Assembly (NCBI GenBank): GCA_029856125.1
Contig: JAHQWJ010000120.1
Location: forward strand, 186,001 to 250,000
Direction of reading: 5' to 3'
Length of the DNA: 64,000 nt
Source of the DNA: Promethearchaeia archaeon
GTDB lineage: Archaea; Asgardarchaeota; Lokiarchaeia; Sigyniarchaeales; SOKP01
The notes beneath the pieces are model-generated. The model was not told the DNA's origin. It worked only from the letters and a program-made list of their open reading frames with translations, and did no database searches. This document shows positions 52,815-62,016 of the stretch, in pieces (position 1 is the stretch's first letter; the number at the start of each line of letters is the position of its first letter). A program made the translations under genes and the position numbers.

Positions 52815-54965
52815 TTACCGAAAATATTCTTTTACAACAAGCTTACAGAACTGCGTCAATTTTTCCGCTAGATCTGTTCTATCTGATGATTTTGTTAAAA
52901 TCCAGTTGTTGCCATATAGTTTGTTTAGATAATCTCCTTTTGCATCAATTGAAAAAGCATAGACTTTAAATTTTTTTTTAACATCTTGAATCTCCTTTAT
53001 TGCATCATTCAATCCATATTGAGTACCTGCAGGTTGACCATCCGAAATCATTAAGATTAATACATTCTTTTCCAGTTTAGCTGCTTCATGTTTTAGTGAC
53101 ACTCCATCTAAATTGCTCCCAATGCGTTGATGGCGTCCAAATTTATCAAATTTTTTAATATCTGGGTATTCTTCAAAATCCTTTAATTGAATATTTAAGG
53201 CGTCATATTCGCCAGTAAAGAGTACGATACGCAATTGAGCAATTTCATAGAGGGATTCACATAACATTACCATAGCAACTTTGGCTGCTTCTAATTTAAT
53301 TCCTGCCATACTTCCACTGATATCCACCATCATTAAGATTTTTAATTCTTTTTGAGTTAATTTTCTCGTGAAACACTTATTATATTTAAAATCGCTCGTA
53401 ACTGCTTTAATAAACTTATTGTTTAATCGTCCTCTTTTTTGAGAGTTGTCAACATCATTTTGATTTCTCAAATCTTGAAATAAATACTTCAACTTAGTTA
53501 TTATGTTGTAATGTGTTTTCACGATTTCATTGTACGATAATCCTATTGATCTCATATCTTCATTTTCAATATACACATCATTTACCTTTCTTTCGGTCTC
53601 ATTAAATTGGTCTTGATTCTCAATTAACAAGAGCCTTCCTTCCATAGCAGTTTGAGAATCAGACACTAATTTACTAATTTCACTAATGAAATCCTCATAT
53701 TTCCGGGAGTTGTTGTCATTTTGATTCTCGTTATTCAAAATCGCAATTAAATCCTCAATTTCAACAGCTTTCAGATTCTCGTTATCTTGACATAATATCT
53801 TTAATTTTTCATTGATGTCTAATTGCTTAAACTCATCATTGCTTATATCAAATTCATTAGATTTAAGAGTTTCTTTGAGGTAGTCTTTTATAGAATCAGA
53901 TTTTGAATCTCGTTCAACCTCTTCTATCAACTTCTCAATATCTGCTGTGTTTAGATCTAAATCTTTAATTTTTTCGATTACTTTTTCACTGGCTGAACTT
54001 AATTCTGATGATTCTAAATTCTTGCCATGTTCGATAAATTCTTCAAAATGATTTATTAGAGGTTCGAGCTCTCCAGGTGAATTATGATGATACTCTCCTT
54101 CTTCAATATTGTCGTAAAGGCAAGGATCTTCCATGAAATCGGAATCTTGGAGATCTTTTAAATAAGTTTCATAATTTTCTCTTTCCATAATTTCAGAAGA
54201 TTGATCATAATCTTCAATGTCCTCTGATTCATAGTAATCATCGTATTCTGGCTCGTAAATTCCTGTGTCGCTTGCTCTATGTGGAGGTATTCTATCCCTA
54301 CTTATTTTTTTTTTCATGTAAAACTTCTTTAAAACTTTACATAATTGATCAATCGTAATTATAGACGAAGCGGGCGTTAGCGACTTCAAGAGAAATTTTT
54401 TTGCCGTGATAATCACACGCCAATCTTCTTCGCTCATATTTCGCGTTCTGAATTTCGGCTTCTTTTGAAATCCTTTGTAGTTTTCCATATATAAATTAAT
54501 GTAAATGAGCAAGTCTCCTGAGCACTTCATTTTAAGGATTAAATCAGGAAGTAGCTGTAGTGTGAATGCTCGCAAATTTTTGTAGAATCCGGGGAATTTT
54601 ATACTGTTTAAAGAATTAACTCTTACATCTTCTACAACATTGATAACTTGTTTTATGAAATATTGTGGTAGGTCGTATTTTTTTGAAAAAATGTCAATGA
54701 GTTTTATAAAAGATAATTCAAATGAACCATAACCTATGTGCCCACTTTCATGAGCGACTAAACCTTGGGCTGAAGTTATATCATCTTTTATCTTTTTTGG
54801 TAAATATATAAACCTTCCATCAGTAAAAGTGAGCAGCGAATTCTGGTTAAATTCAATATAAATATCTTTCTTTCCACTTATCCTTTTGCCGATATTAATT
54901 AGAGCAAATAAATCTGAGAAGAAATCTTTTTCAAAAAGGTCATACAAAGCTGATAAATTGATCAC
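52815..54965 (-). CDS. VWA-domain protein with an N-terminal HExxH-like motif (CobT/NorD-like)
   Basis: The N-terminal domain has an H-E-x2-H motif (H72-ESGH76, in VAHESGHIGYG) with a following VVEDVRVN, as in CobT/NorD-type proteins. A long acidic, probably flexible middle (residues 230-340) is followed by a C-terminal von Willebrand A domain. Its MIDAS motif is D548-x-S-x-S in MMVDISGSM, with SDGQPAG later on. CobT pairs with CobS in cobalt chelation, and NorD/MoxR-VWA pairs act as metal-insertion or assembly chaperones. The MoxR gene lies directly upstream (29-base gap). A GTG at 54965 is the likely start. No CobN is in the window. Confidence 0.86.
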   Translation of the reverse strand: MINLSALYDLFEKDFFSDLFALINIGKRISGKKDIYIEFNQNSLLTFTDGRFIYLPKKIKDDITSAQGLVAHESGHIGYGSFELSFIKLIDIFSKKYDLPQYFIKQVINVVEDVRVNSLNSIKFPGFYKNLRAFTLQLLPDLILKMKCSGDLLIYINLYMENYKGFQKKPKFRTRNMSEEDWRVIITAKKFLLKSLTPASSIITIDQLCKVLKKFYMKKKISRDRIPPHRASDTGIYEPEYDDYYESEDIEDYDQSSEIMERENYETYLKDLQDSDFMEDPCLYDNIEEGEYHHNSPGELEPLINHFEEFIEHGKNLESSELSSASEKVIEKIKDLDLNTADIEKLIEEVERDSKSDSIKDYLKETLKSNEFDISNDEFKQLDINEKLKILCQDNENLKAVEIEDLIAILNNENQNDNNSRKYEDFISEISKLVSDSQTAMEGRLLLIENQDQFNETERKVNDVYIENEDMRSIGLSYNEIVKTHYNIITKLKYLFQDLRNQNDVDNSQKRGRLNNKFIKAVTSDFKYNKCFTRKLTQKELKILMMVDISGSMAGIKLEAAKVAMVMLCESLYEIAQLRIVLFTGEYDALNIQLKDFEEYPDIKKFDKFGRHQRIGSNLDGVSLKHEAAKLEKNVLILMISDGQPAGTQYGLNDAIKEIQDVKKKFKVYAFSIDAKGDYLNKLYGNNWILTKSSDRTDLAEKLTQFCKLVVKEYFR

Positions 54966-54994
54966 CTCACTTACTTAAAGATTAAAATATTAAC

Positions 54995-56242
54995 TTAATC
55001 TAACACTGGACAGTTTCGCCTCATGAAATCCATTAGATCTTTATTCTTATTTCTATATAGCCACTTTATATAACTAAATGTTATTTCTCCATTGCAAAGG
55101 TGGTTATGTCCCATATTTTCCTTATAAACCTTATGATACCCAAGTTTTTCAGTTAATTGTATGTAGTCTTTTAAAGATGTCCTATGCTGTTGCCAAAACC
55201 AATCGAAAAATTTCCACATAAGACTTCCGTTTTTATTTTTATACTTACCATTTCCTAATTCAAACACATACTTTTCCACTTTACTTTTAAAATTGCTAAT
55301 AATTTTGGCTTCAGGAGCTCTCGGAGAAATTAAACCCGTCTTTATACCTGATTTAGCATCAAAATTAGGGACTAGATATTTCTTTAAGTTGTCTTCAAAT
55401 AGTTTTCCATCCAGTATCATCGCTATACTTTTTTTTTCTTCTTGATTCTCACCTAATTTATTGATGATAACATTCTCAATATTATATCTTAAATAATCTG
55501 AAGACATATTTGATACAATTAAGCAGAAATTAACAATTAACCTGGTAGAGAATATTTTAGTTATCGAAAAATCTTTTATTGCTTGCTTTCTGATCTGTCT
55601 AGCAGCGTCTACAACGGTTTCAGCAACCATTTTTTTACATCCTGATAGTTTAACAGCAATTTCGATCTCTTTCTGTTTTGTGGGATATGTTATTTCAGGG
55701 CAAACTAAGAAACGATCTTCAAATGCTTCTTGAAGTTTATTAATTCCTAATACACTCTTGTTCATCGTTCCAATAATTACAAGTTTACTCGTTTCTTTTA
55801 AGCTACACCTTTCAAATCCTTTCGAAATCAAGTTGATATGGCTTTCTGAGAGAAGGGAATTTAACGAGATTTGCTCACTTTCTCTAATCGCATTTATTTC
55901 ATTTATAACAATAAAAGATATACCGTTCTTGTTTGCGTCTTCTATAGCCCTCGTCAATGGACCATGATTAAACTTAGTATTGCCGTTAAACAACTCCCAA
56001 TTCCCTTCGATGTCTCGTCTATCAAGATCTGGTGAACCATCAATTATAAAATATGAAGAATTGAACTCCTTAGCAAGAGATGTTGCTAAAAGAGTTTTAC
56101 CCGTTCCAGGAGGGCCATGTAATAAGATACCAACACATCTGCCTTTCCCTAGAGAATTAATTAAAGCCTTCAAATAGTCAAATTCATTTCTTTGCTGAAT
56201 GTATTCAATATTTCTATTAATCGCTAAATCTGAAAAATTCAT
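54995..56242 (-). CDS. MoxR/CobS-like AAA ATPase
   Basis: The 415-residue protein has Walker A in LLHGPPGTGKTLLATSLAKEF, Walker B as FIVINEIN (in place of the usual DE), and a sensor region in LVIIGTMNKS. The GDIEGNWELFNG region before Walker B matches MoxR/CobS helix insertions. It couples ATP hydrolysis to the VWA partner encoded 29 bases downstream, as in CobS-CobT or MoxR-VWA pairs. A strong ribosome binding site, AATAGGAGGAG, precedes the ATG at 56242. Its other side is 301 bases from larB, in the opposite direction. Confidence 0.9.
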   Translation of the reverse strand: MNFSDLAINRNIEYIQQRNEFDYLKALINSLGKGRCVGILLHGPPGTGKTLLATSLAKEFNSSYFIIDGSPDLDRRDIEGNWELFNGNTKFNHGPLTRAIEDANKNGISFIVINEINAIRESEQISLNSLLSESHINLISKGFERCSLKETSKLVIIGTMNKSVLGINKLQEAFEDRFLVCPEITYPTKQKEIEIAVKLSGCKKMVAETVVDAARQIRKQAIKDFSITKIFSTRLIVNFCLIVSNMSSDYLRYNIENVIINKLGENQEEKKSIAMILDGKLFEDNLKKYLVPNFDAKSGIKTGLISPRAPEAKIISNFKSKVEKYVFELGNGKYKNKNGSLMWKFFDWFWQQHRTSLKDYIQLTEKLGYHKVYKENMGHNHLCNGEITFSYIKWLYRNKNKDLMDFMRRNCPVLD

Positions 56243-56543
56243 CTCCTCCTATTAATATGAATCCTAATTAAATTTAGGAAAATAACATTAGAATGATGTT
56301 GCTGAATATTGATTTTTGAATTTAAGGTAATTTATAATTGGTATACTAATGTATTTAAAAACTCACACCATCTTGAATTTCAAATAATTCTGAAAAATCT
56401 CTTAAAATTTAGAGTTTTAACCCTATTTATATGAAAATGTTAAAAATAATATGTTGGAACATATTTCTAAATTTATTAAGGCTAAAAGATTTTCATGAAT
56501 ATAGAGATTTGAACATTAATTCTTATGAAATTTAGTTAGGTGA
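56243..56543. other. Divergent intergenic region between MoxR and larB
   Basis: These 301 bases hold the promoters of both the MoxR-VWA pair and larB, plus the palindrome listed separately. The sequence is AT-rich, without a tRNA or any open frame of note. Its role appears to be regulatory only. Confidence 0.5.
56448..56465. promoter_or_regulatory. Perfect palindrome between MoxR and larB
   Basis: AATATGTT-GG-AACATATT at 56448-56465 is a perfect 8-2-8 inverted repeat, 79 bases before larB and 206 bases from the MoxR start. At 18 bases with a GC-containing centre it is less likely to be chance than the other AT repeats here. A regulator such as NikR, encoded 4.6 kb downstream, could bind it, although the half-site does not match the known E. 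coli NikR box. Confidence 0.42.
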
Positions 56544-57329
56544 ATGAGAGTGGATGATATCAGAGCAATATTAAATCGGTTGTTAAAAAAAGAGTGCTCA
56601 ATCGAAGAAGCTGAAAAATTGTTAAAAGCAAATGCTATTGAAGAGGTTGGAAACATTGCCAAATTAGATATTTTTCGAAAGTTACGTACTGGCGTTGTTG
56701 AGGTTATTTATGCAGAAAACAAAACTGCTCAGATGATTATAGAAATAATTTCTACCTTCTTAAAAAAAAATAAATTTGCCATTGTATCTAGGTATAAGGA
56801 CGATCAGAAGGCTTTAATTTTGAAAGAATTTGGTGGTAAAGAAGAATTATCATTAGTTGTTAACGATTTGGCTAAGATTGTAATAGTAAAAGAAAAAGAC
56901 TTAATATTTGAAAAGAAGGGTGGAAGAATTGGCATAATTTCAGCCGGAAGTTCAGATATCCCTATTGCTGAAGAAGCTAAAGTAATTGCAGATTCAATGG
57001 GATGTGTTGTATTTACTAGCTACGATTTAGGAATTGCTGGTATTCATCGTCTCTTTAAACCTCTCAGTGAAATGATTAAAGAAGATATTCATGTAATAAT
57101 TGTGTGCGCAGGGATGGAAGGAACCTTGCCTGGAATTGTTGCAGCCCTCGTTGACATTCCTGTAATCGGAGTTCCCATATCTAGCGGATACGGATTAGGG
57201 GAAAAAGGTATCGGTGCTTTAACAACGATGCTTCAATCGTGCTCACCAGGGTTATTAGTAGTCAACATTGACAATGGGTTTGGAGCAGGTGCCTCTGCAG
57301 CTTTAATAGCTAATAGCATCGCAAAATAA
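56544..57329 (+). CDS. larB: LarB, nickel-pincer cofactor carboxylase/hydrolase
   Basis: The 261-residue protein has the C-terminal PurE-like domain of LarB. The motifs are IGIISAGSSDIPIAEEAKVIADSMGC, VFTSYDLGIAGIHRL, VIIVCAGMEGTLPGIVAALVDIPVIGVPISSGYG and NIDNGFGAGASAA, all canonical. LarB carboxylates the pyridinium ring of nicotinic acid adenine dinucleotide and cleaves its phosphoanhydride, the first step to the nickel-pincer nucleotide of lactate racemase. LarC is encoded 1.6 kb downstream. A GTG at 56550 better fits the ribosome binding site AGGTGA than the ATG at 56544. LarE and LarA are not seen in the window. Confidence 0.93.
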   Translation: MRVDDIRAILNRLLKKECSIEEAEKLLKANAIEEVGNIAKLDIFRKLRTGVVEVIYAENKTAQMIIEIISTFLKKNKFAIVSRYKDDQKALILKEFGGKEELSLVVNDLAKIVIVKEKDLIFEKKGGRIGIISAGSSDIPIAEEAKVIADSMGCVVFTSYDLGIAGIHRLFKPLSEMIKEDIHVIIVCAGMEGTLPGIVAALVDIPVIGVPISSGYGLGEKGIGALTTMLQSCSPGLLVVNIDNGFGAGASAALIANSIAK

Positions 57330-57461
57330 ATTTTCCATCTAAGAGTTTCTTCTTAATATTTGTAAGAGATTACAAATTTAGTATATTTTTATACCAAGTT
57401 AATTTAAAATTATTATATCTTAATATATAATTTTAAAAACTATAATAAAAAAGTGTATGTT

Positions 57462-58124
57462 ATGGCACCTACACCAGCTTCTATTGAAGCATTATCGAAA
57501 CTGAGGCAGTTAAATCCTGTAACAGGATGGTATGTTGTTACTATTTTAGTTATTGTGTTATATATCTATGGTGTTGAGATCAAAAAAGCAAGAGAGACAA
57601 ATAATTGGAGCACTGTCTTTGCTGGTTTAACATTATTAGGACTTGATCTTATTAATGAAATATGGAACGGATTAGTATTTGCGTTTTCCAACTACTCGGC
57701 GTTTTGGACCACACCGGGAGCAAGTGCTTATATAATCTTAATTGGATGGAACATAGAAATCGCTTTCATGTTTTCGATCGCAGGCATTGTCTTCGCAAAA
57801 TTTCTACCAGATGAAAAAGAAAAGAAAATTTTAGGACTTCCAAACCGCTGGGCTATGGCAATCGGCTTTACACTATTTTCTGTGTTTGTCGAGATTCTAT
57901 TGAATTGGGGTAATTATTTAATATGGGAATATGTGTGGTGGAATTGGTACAACCCCATTTTAATCTTTCTTATCGGTTATTTTCACTTTTTTGTAGGTAC
58001 ATTTTATGTGTATGACCTTCCCGAAAGAAAAGACAAAATTAAGGTAGTAGGGGTTATTTACGGAATAGCTATCGTCCTTCTATGTATCTTCGGACCCTTA
58101 TTGATGCCTCTTGGTATTTTTTAG
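57462..58124 (+). CDS. Membrane protein with six predicted helices
   Basis: The 220-residue protein has about six hydrophobic helices with many aromatic residues (VGWYVVTILVIVLYIYG-like, FWTTPGASAYIILIGWN, NYLIWEYVWWNWYNP). It contains GWNIEIAFMFSIAGI and a short charged loop DEKEKKILG. I recognise no family. It starts with a GTG at 57453 or, more likely, the ATG at 57462. It is 124 bases past larB on the same strand and ends in a T-rich run near 58140-58150. It might be a metal or lactate permease, but nothing in the sequence shows it. Confidence 0.6.
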   Translation: MAPTPASIEALSKLRQLNPVTGWYVVTILVIVLYIYGVEIKKARETNNWSTVFAGLTLLGLDLINEIWNGLVFAFSNYSAFWTTPGASAYIILIGWNIEIAFMFSIAGIVFAKFLPDEKEKKILGLPNRWAMAIGFTLFSVFVEILLNWGNYLIWEYVWWNWYNPILIFLIGYFHFFVGTFYVYDLPERKDKIKVVGVIYGIAIVLLCIFGPLLMPLGIF

Positions 58125-58348
58125 CTTTCAAAAATCCTTTTTTTTTTATTTTTTTAATCAAATAACTATTTGAACTATCTTTTGCGGTATTCAAATGAAG
58201 ATAATTTAAAACTAACACAGATTTTGACCATTTTACACCTTATAAATTGAATGTGAAAGTATTTATATTTAGATTAACATAATTAATATTGAAATTACTA
58301 ATTCTAAATAATCTAAAAAAAAACTAACATACTATAAAGTTGAGACCT

Positions 58349-58882
58349 ATGGTCGCAACAGTTGATAATTTTGAAAAGTCTAAAGAATTTTTTAAAAGTG
58401 GCGATATTCTTAATGCCTTAGAGAGCTTTACTAAAGCATTAAATGGTTCAGATACTTCTAAAAGCACCGTTAAAAAAGAACTAATTTTGTTTTTGGAAAA
58501 TCTGTTACAGTATAGCAAGGATAACAATCTTCGAGACGAAGAAGCTATGGTTTTAAGAACTTTGGGAAGAACTCATTCTAAATTTAGAAATCACGTAGAA
58601 GGTTTAAAATATTCGTATCAGGCATTAAAAATTCAAAAAAAAATTGGAAGAAAGTTAGATATTGCTGAGAGCTTAGTTTTTCTTGCTGAAGACCTCGAAA
58701 TTTCAGGTAATTACGACGAATGCGCAAAATCTTTTACTGAAGCTGCCGAAATTTTTCAAGAGTTAGGGAAATTTAATAAGGAAGCAGAAATTAAAGAAGA
58801 AATTAATCGGCTGAAAGATTTTTCTGAAGAAATGGTTAAGGACGAATTTAATTTAAAGAAATTCAATATTGATAATTACTAA
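58349..58882 (+). CDS. TPR-repeat protein
   Basis: The 177-residue protein has three or so tetratricopeptide-like repeats, such as FKSGDILNALESFTKALNGSD and EGLKYSYQALKIQKKIGRKLDIAESL and GNYDECAKSFTEAAEIFQELGKFNKEAEIKEE. Repeats pack into a right-handed superhelix for protein binding. No enzyme or membrane motif is present. A TTG at 58340 is in frame but the ATG at 58349 is preferred. The gene stands between two T-rich stretches, and converges on larC. Confidence 0.75.
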   Translation: MVATVDNFEKSKEFFKSGDILNALESFTKALNGSDTSKSTVKKELILFLENLLQYSKDNNLRDEEAMVLRTLGRTHSKFRNHVEGLKYSYQALKIQKKIGRKLDIAESLVFLAEDLEISGNYDECAKSFTEAAEIFQELGKFNKEAEIKEEINRLKDFSEEMVKDEFNLKKFNIDNY

Positions 58883-58965
58883 AGCAATCCAAGTATGGCC
58901 ATTAAATTTAAAAAAATCCTTTTTTTTTTGATTTTATATTTTATGAGTAGAGTATGCTACGGCTA

Positions 58966-60249
58966 TTAGTTATTCTTGTAAAGCATTTCTATCACATTTT
59001 GACAATAAAACAGTATTTCTTTAACAGTCAGAGATGTTTCTTTGCTGATTACACTTAAATCTTCAAATTCAGGTTTAACATTGATAACTTCTGTTTTTTC
59101 TCCTTTTTTAATGAAAGAAATTTTCAAATTCAAATCATACCAATTACCATTAATTTCTATTTTTTCTTTCACATTCTTGCGATCAACGCAAACACGCTTG
59201 CTTGAATAGAACCTTACGCCAAGCGTACCCAACTCTCTTAAAGTTTTAAGTATTAAATCATAATTATGAGAAGGATCACATATAATTTTGATGACGTGGC
59301 CAGGGCGATTTTTCTTAGTAATACTTGGGATTATTTGAATGTCTAAAATATCTTCATTTCCTAAAATATTTACAAAATTACCTAAAATTTCTCCAGATAC
59401 ATCGTCTACAGCTGTTTCTAGAATACTAACTTCCTCAACATAATTACTTATAGGATGTAACTCTTTAGAACGCATTGAATCTTTTATCTCTCCGTAAAAC
59501 AAACGAAGTGTATTCGAAAAAGCGTTAAACTCCTTTTGACCCGTCCCGCAGGATATCTTTAGCAAATTCATAGAGGGAACAAATTCTGAATAGGTCGGAT
59601 GCAAATTTACCAATAGCGCTGCTCCGGTAGGGGTTACTAGTTCCGATTCAATAGGTCCTCCTTTTATAGACAAACTAGAGTTTTCTAATATTTTTACTGT
59701 AGCTGGAGCGGGGATAGGTAAGATTCCGTGGGCACTTTTTATTTTTCCGCCACCAAGAGGTACTTCGCTACAATAATATGAGAAATCCGTGTTAAATCCT
59801 CCTATTGTATCAATAACTTTCGTTACTCCCAAAATATCAATCAATGTGTCAACTGAGCTTAATTCGTGAAGGTGAATGTTTTCAATTAATTTTCCGTGAA
59901 CTTCAGCTTCAGCTTTAAATAAAGTGCTTAAGACTTTCTTTGCAAACGCTTTAGCCTGTTTCGAAAAGCTGTTCTCATTAAGATACTCCTCGAGAGCGTT
60001 CGAGAGATCCTCCGGAGTTCTATGCGTTTTAGATTCCTCTATTGTTATTTCAAGTTTATTAGTCTCTAACCCCATCCTTTTAACGATCCCTAGATCAAGT
60101 TCTAATTTAGATACTCCTTTTAATTTTTTCTTTAAATCTTTTAAACCTGTGAGGATTTGGGTTGAATCAGGTATTAAACCTAATAACGATGCTAATAACA
60201 TATCCCCTGAGATTCCTGAGTTAGTTAAATCAAAAAATATAGATTTCAT
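58966..60249 (-). CDS. larC: LarC, nickel-pincer cofactor nickel insertase
   Basis: The 427-residue protein has the LarC motifs. FFDLTNSGISGDMLLASLLGL opens it, then VHGKLIENIHLHELSSVDTLIDILG contains the His-rich metal site, then PLGGGKIKSAHGILPIPAPATVKIL and ELVTPTGAALLVNL. LarC uses CTP to insert nickel into the dithio-nicotinate nucleotide. In bacteria the gene is often split into LarC1 and LarC2, but here it is one piece. A GTG at 60252 is in frame, and I prefer the ATG at 60249. It is on the opposite strand to larB, and its start faces the phosphatase-like gene across 157 bases. Confidence 0.94.
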   Translation of the reverse strand: MKSIFFDLTNSGISGDMLLASLLGLIPDSTQILTGLKDLKKKLKGVSKLELDLGIVKRMGLETNKLEITIEESKTHRTPEDLSNALEEYLNENSFSKQAKAFAKKVLSTLFKAEAEVHGKLIENIHLHELSSVDTLIDILGVTKVIDTIGGFNTDFSYYCSEVPLGGGKIKSAHGILPIPAPATVKILENSSLSIKGGPIESELVTPTGAALLVNLHPTYSEFVPSMNLLKISCGTGQKEFNAFSNTLRLFYGEIKDSMRSKELHPISNYVEEVSILETAVDDVSGEILGNFVNILGNEDILDIQIIPSITKKNRPGHVIKIICDPSHNYDLILKTLRELGTLGVRFYSSKRVCVDRKNVKEKIEINGNWYDLNLKISFIKKGEKTEVINVKPEFEDLSVISKETSLTVKEILFYCQNVIEMLYKNN

Positions 60250-60409
60250 CACATGCTCACTCTCATGATTAAAATAGGTGAATTTGTACCTAGTACTATA
60301 AATAAAAGAACAATACTAAAAATAATAAACCGTTGTTATTTTATAATAAATTGTACTTAATTTCAATTTAATAGTTATATATTTATGAATAAAAGAGAAA
60401 TGATTAGTT

Positions 60410-61144
60410 ATGAGTGAACTTCAAACTATCAAATGTTACCTAGATCAAATACCTTCCACTTTTATAAAGTTGTTGGGCATCGATCCGCCATCTGGAATAA
60501 TTCCAGAACCTGTTAATGAGGTTGTTGATCTTTATCAAGGTATTGAACGAATAAGTGTAAGCATAATTGATAATTTTGGTTTATTTGAACTCACATTTAA
60601 TAAGCCCGAATTTATGATAACAAATTCTCAGGTGATGTTGCTTCTCTCCACCAAAAACCCTTATACTTTAGGCGTACTACATCAAATGATGTATGGAGGA
60701 TTCGAATTTGAACCCAACGGATTTCATTTGTTAAGATATCTAAACGAACATGGAAAGAAATCATGCTTTGTTGGAAGAAAAAAAGACATAGCCAGATACG
60801 ATGGAGGAACTCATTCAATTCCAAAAGAAACGGATATGGCTACATGGGTTGAATCTGCGAAGGTTATAAATACTTTTGAAATGTCTTGGATGCATTATTT
60901 AGATTTTGAAAATCTTCACAAACAACAACAAGCATTAAAACAAAGAACTCCCGAGGACTTGATTGATAAATTAATACTTCGTACTGACAAATGGATTTTA
61001 GGGAACTACAAGCAACTTAGAAATAATTCTCTAATGGTAATTCTAGGAGATCACGGTAGAGTTAAATTAAATCTCGAATATTCGGGGAAAATAGCACAAT
61101 GGCGGGAAGCAAGTGTACCGATAGCTATTATAATTAGGAAATAA
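60410..61144 (+). CDS. Small alkaline-phosphatase-superfamily-like protein
   Basis: The 244-residue protein has a D-N-x-G segment after strand one (IERISVSIIDNFG), then a central LGVLHQMMYGG, YLDFENLHKQQQ with Asp and His, and LMVILGDHGR near the end. That order is the metal-site order of the alkaline phosphatase and phosphopentomutase superfamily. It is short and the nucleophile Thr/Ser is not certain, so the active site may be reduced. It lies between larC (divergent) and nikR (28-base gap, same strand), so it may process a nucleotide cofactor. The role in nickel-pincer metabolism is inference. Confidence 0.6.
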   Translation: MSELQTIKCYLDQIPSTFIKLLGIDPPSGIIPEPVNEVVDLYQGIERISVSIIDNFGLFELTFNKPEFMITNSQVMLLLSTKNPYTLGVLHQMMYGGFEFEPNGFHLLRYLNEHGKKSCFVGRKKDIARYDGGTHSIPKETDMATWVESAKVINTFEMSWMHYLDFENLHKQQQALKQRTPEDLIDKLILRTDKWILGNYKQLRNNSLMVILGDHGRVKLNLEYSGKIAQWREASVPIAIIIRK

Positions 61145-61171
61145 GTATGTACTATTTTTATAAAAATTAAG

Positions 61172-61705
61172 ATGTTTAAAATGGAAGAATATAAGCGTTT
61201 TACAGTTTCACTTCCTAAAGATTTATACGACAAGTTTGAAGCTTTCAGGAATAATATTGGTATTTCGAGATCAGATAGTATTAGGAAAGCGATGTATACT
61301 TTAATGGCTAGTGAAGAGAGTATTACGAAAGCTTCTGGGAATGTTGTTGGTTGCATCCCTATAATTATGCTTCATGAACATTTTACTGATAAGCATGAAA
61401 AGGAAGATTCCGCAGAACGCTCTCACGAGATAAATCATGATGATAAACACCACGATCACGAATACGATTCCAGACCAATATACGCCTCTGTCCAACAAAC
61501 AGACGAAATTTTAAAAAACGATATTCAACATCATTTCTATGATGTTATTACATCAACTTTACACGTACATCTTGAATTTGAAAAATGTTTAGAAATTATA
61601 GCTGTGTCTGGACCCTTTGAAAGAGTAAAAAAACTTAAGGAAGCTTTGCAAAGATTAAGGAGTATCGTGTCGATACAATTTTTTATCATTGATAAAGAAT
61701 TTTAA
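61172..61705 (+). CDS. nikR: NikR, nickel-responsive regulator with a His-rich insertion
   Basis: The N-terminal ribbon-helix-helix reads KRFTVSLPKDLYDKFEAFRNNIGISRSDSIRKAM. The C-terminal ACT-like domain has NVVGCIPIIMLHEH and then the nickel motif with H131-x-H133-x5-C139 (HVHLEFEKC), the exact spacing of the E. coli His87, His89 and Cys95. Between them lies an insertion of about 30 residues rich in His, Asp and Glu (SHEINHDDKHHDHEYD) that ordinary NikR lacks. NikR represses nickel uptake genes when nickel is bound. In this window it would govern lar genes or transporters. ATG at 61172 or at 61181. Confidence 0.93.
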   Translation: MFKMEEYKRFTVSLPKDLYDKFEAFRNNIGISRSDSIRKAMYTLMASEESITKASGNVVGCIPIIMLHEHFTDKHEKEDSAERSHEINHDDKHHDHEYDSRPIYASVQQTDEILKNDIQHHFYDVITSTLHVHLEFEKCLEIIAVSGPFERVKKLKEALQRLRSIVSIQFFIIDKEF

Positions 61706-62016
61706 TGTTAATTTAAGTAATACCATCGACGTGGATGATCTTACATAAAAGAAAGAGAAAAGAATAAAAAATTTTCTTCAAACAAGAAAAGAACAAAGAT
61801 AAAGATAAGGCGATTTATGAAGAATTTTTTATTCTATTAGATTGTGTGTGTGTTATAACTACAATGACATATTTATAATAAAAATAAGCATACATTGAGA
61901 AATTAGTAATTTTTCAGAATTAAAAAAAAAGAATGATTTTAATTAAATTTAATAAAAATATTTTTCCTTACAGGTGATTATTTTAAATAGATTTGCAGTT
62001 CTATGAGTGATCTTCT
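61706..62016. other. Intergenic stretch with no recognised gene
   Basis: These 311 bases separate convergent nikR and the histone-fold gene. They are rich in A and purine tracts, have no good open frame or tRNA fold, and probably hold both 3' untranslated ends. Nothing else is seen. Confidence 0.5.

Noticed and set aside
60410..61144. Sulfatase or phosphoglycerate mutase for the small phosphatase-like gene
   Set aside because: The protein lacks the C-x-P-x-R motif of sulfatases and is less than half the length of cofactor-independent phosphoglycerate mutases. Only superfamily-level resemblance remains.
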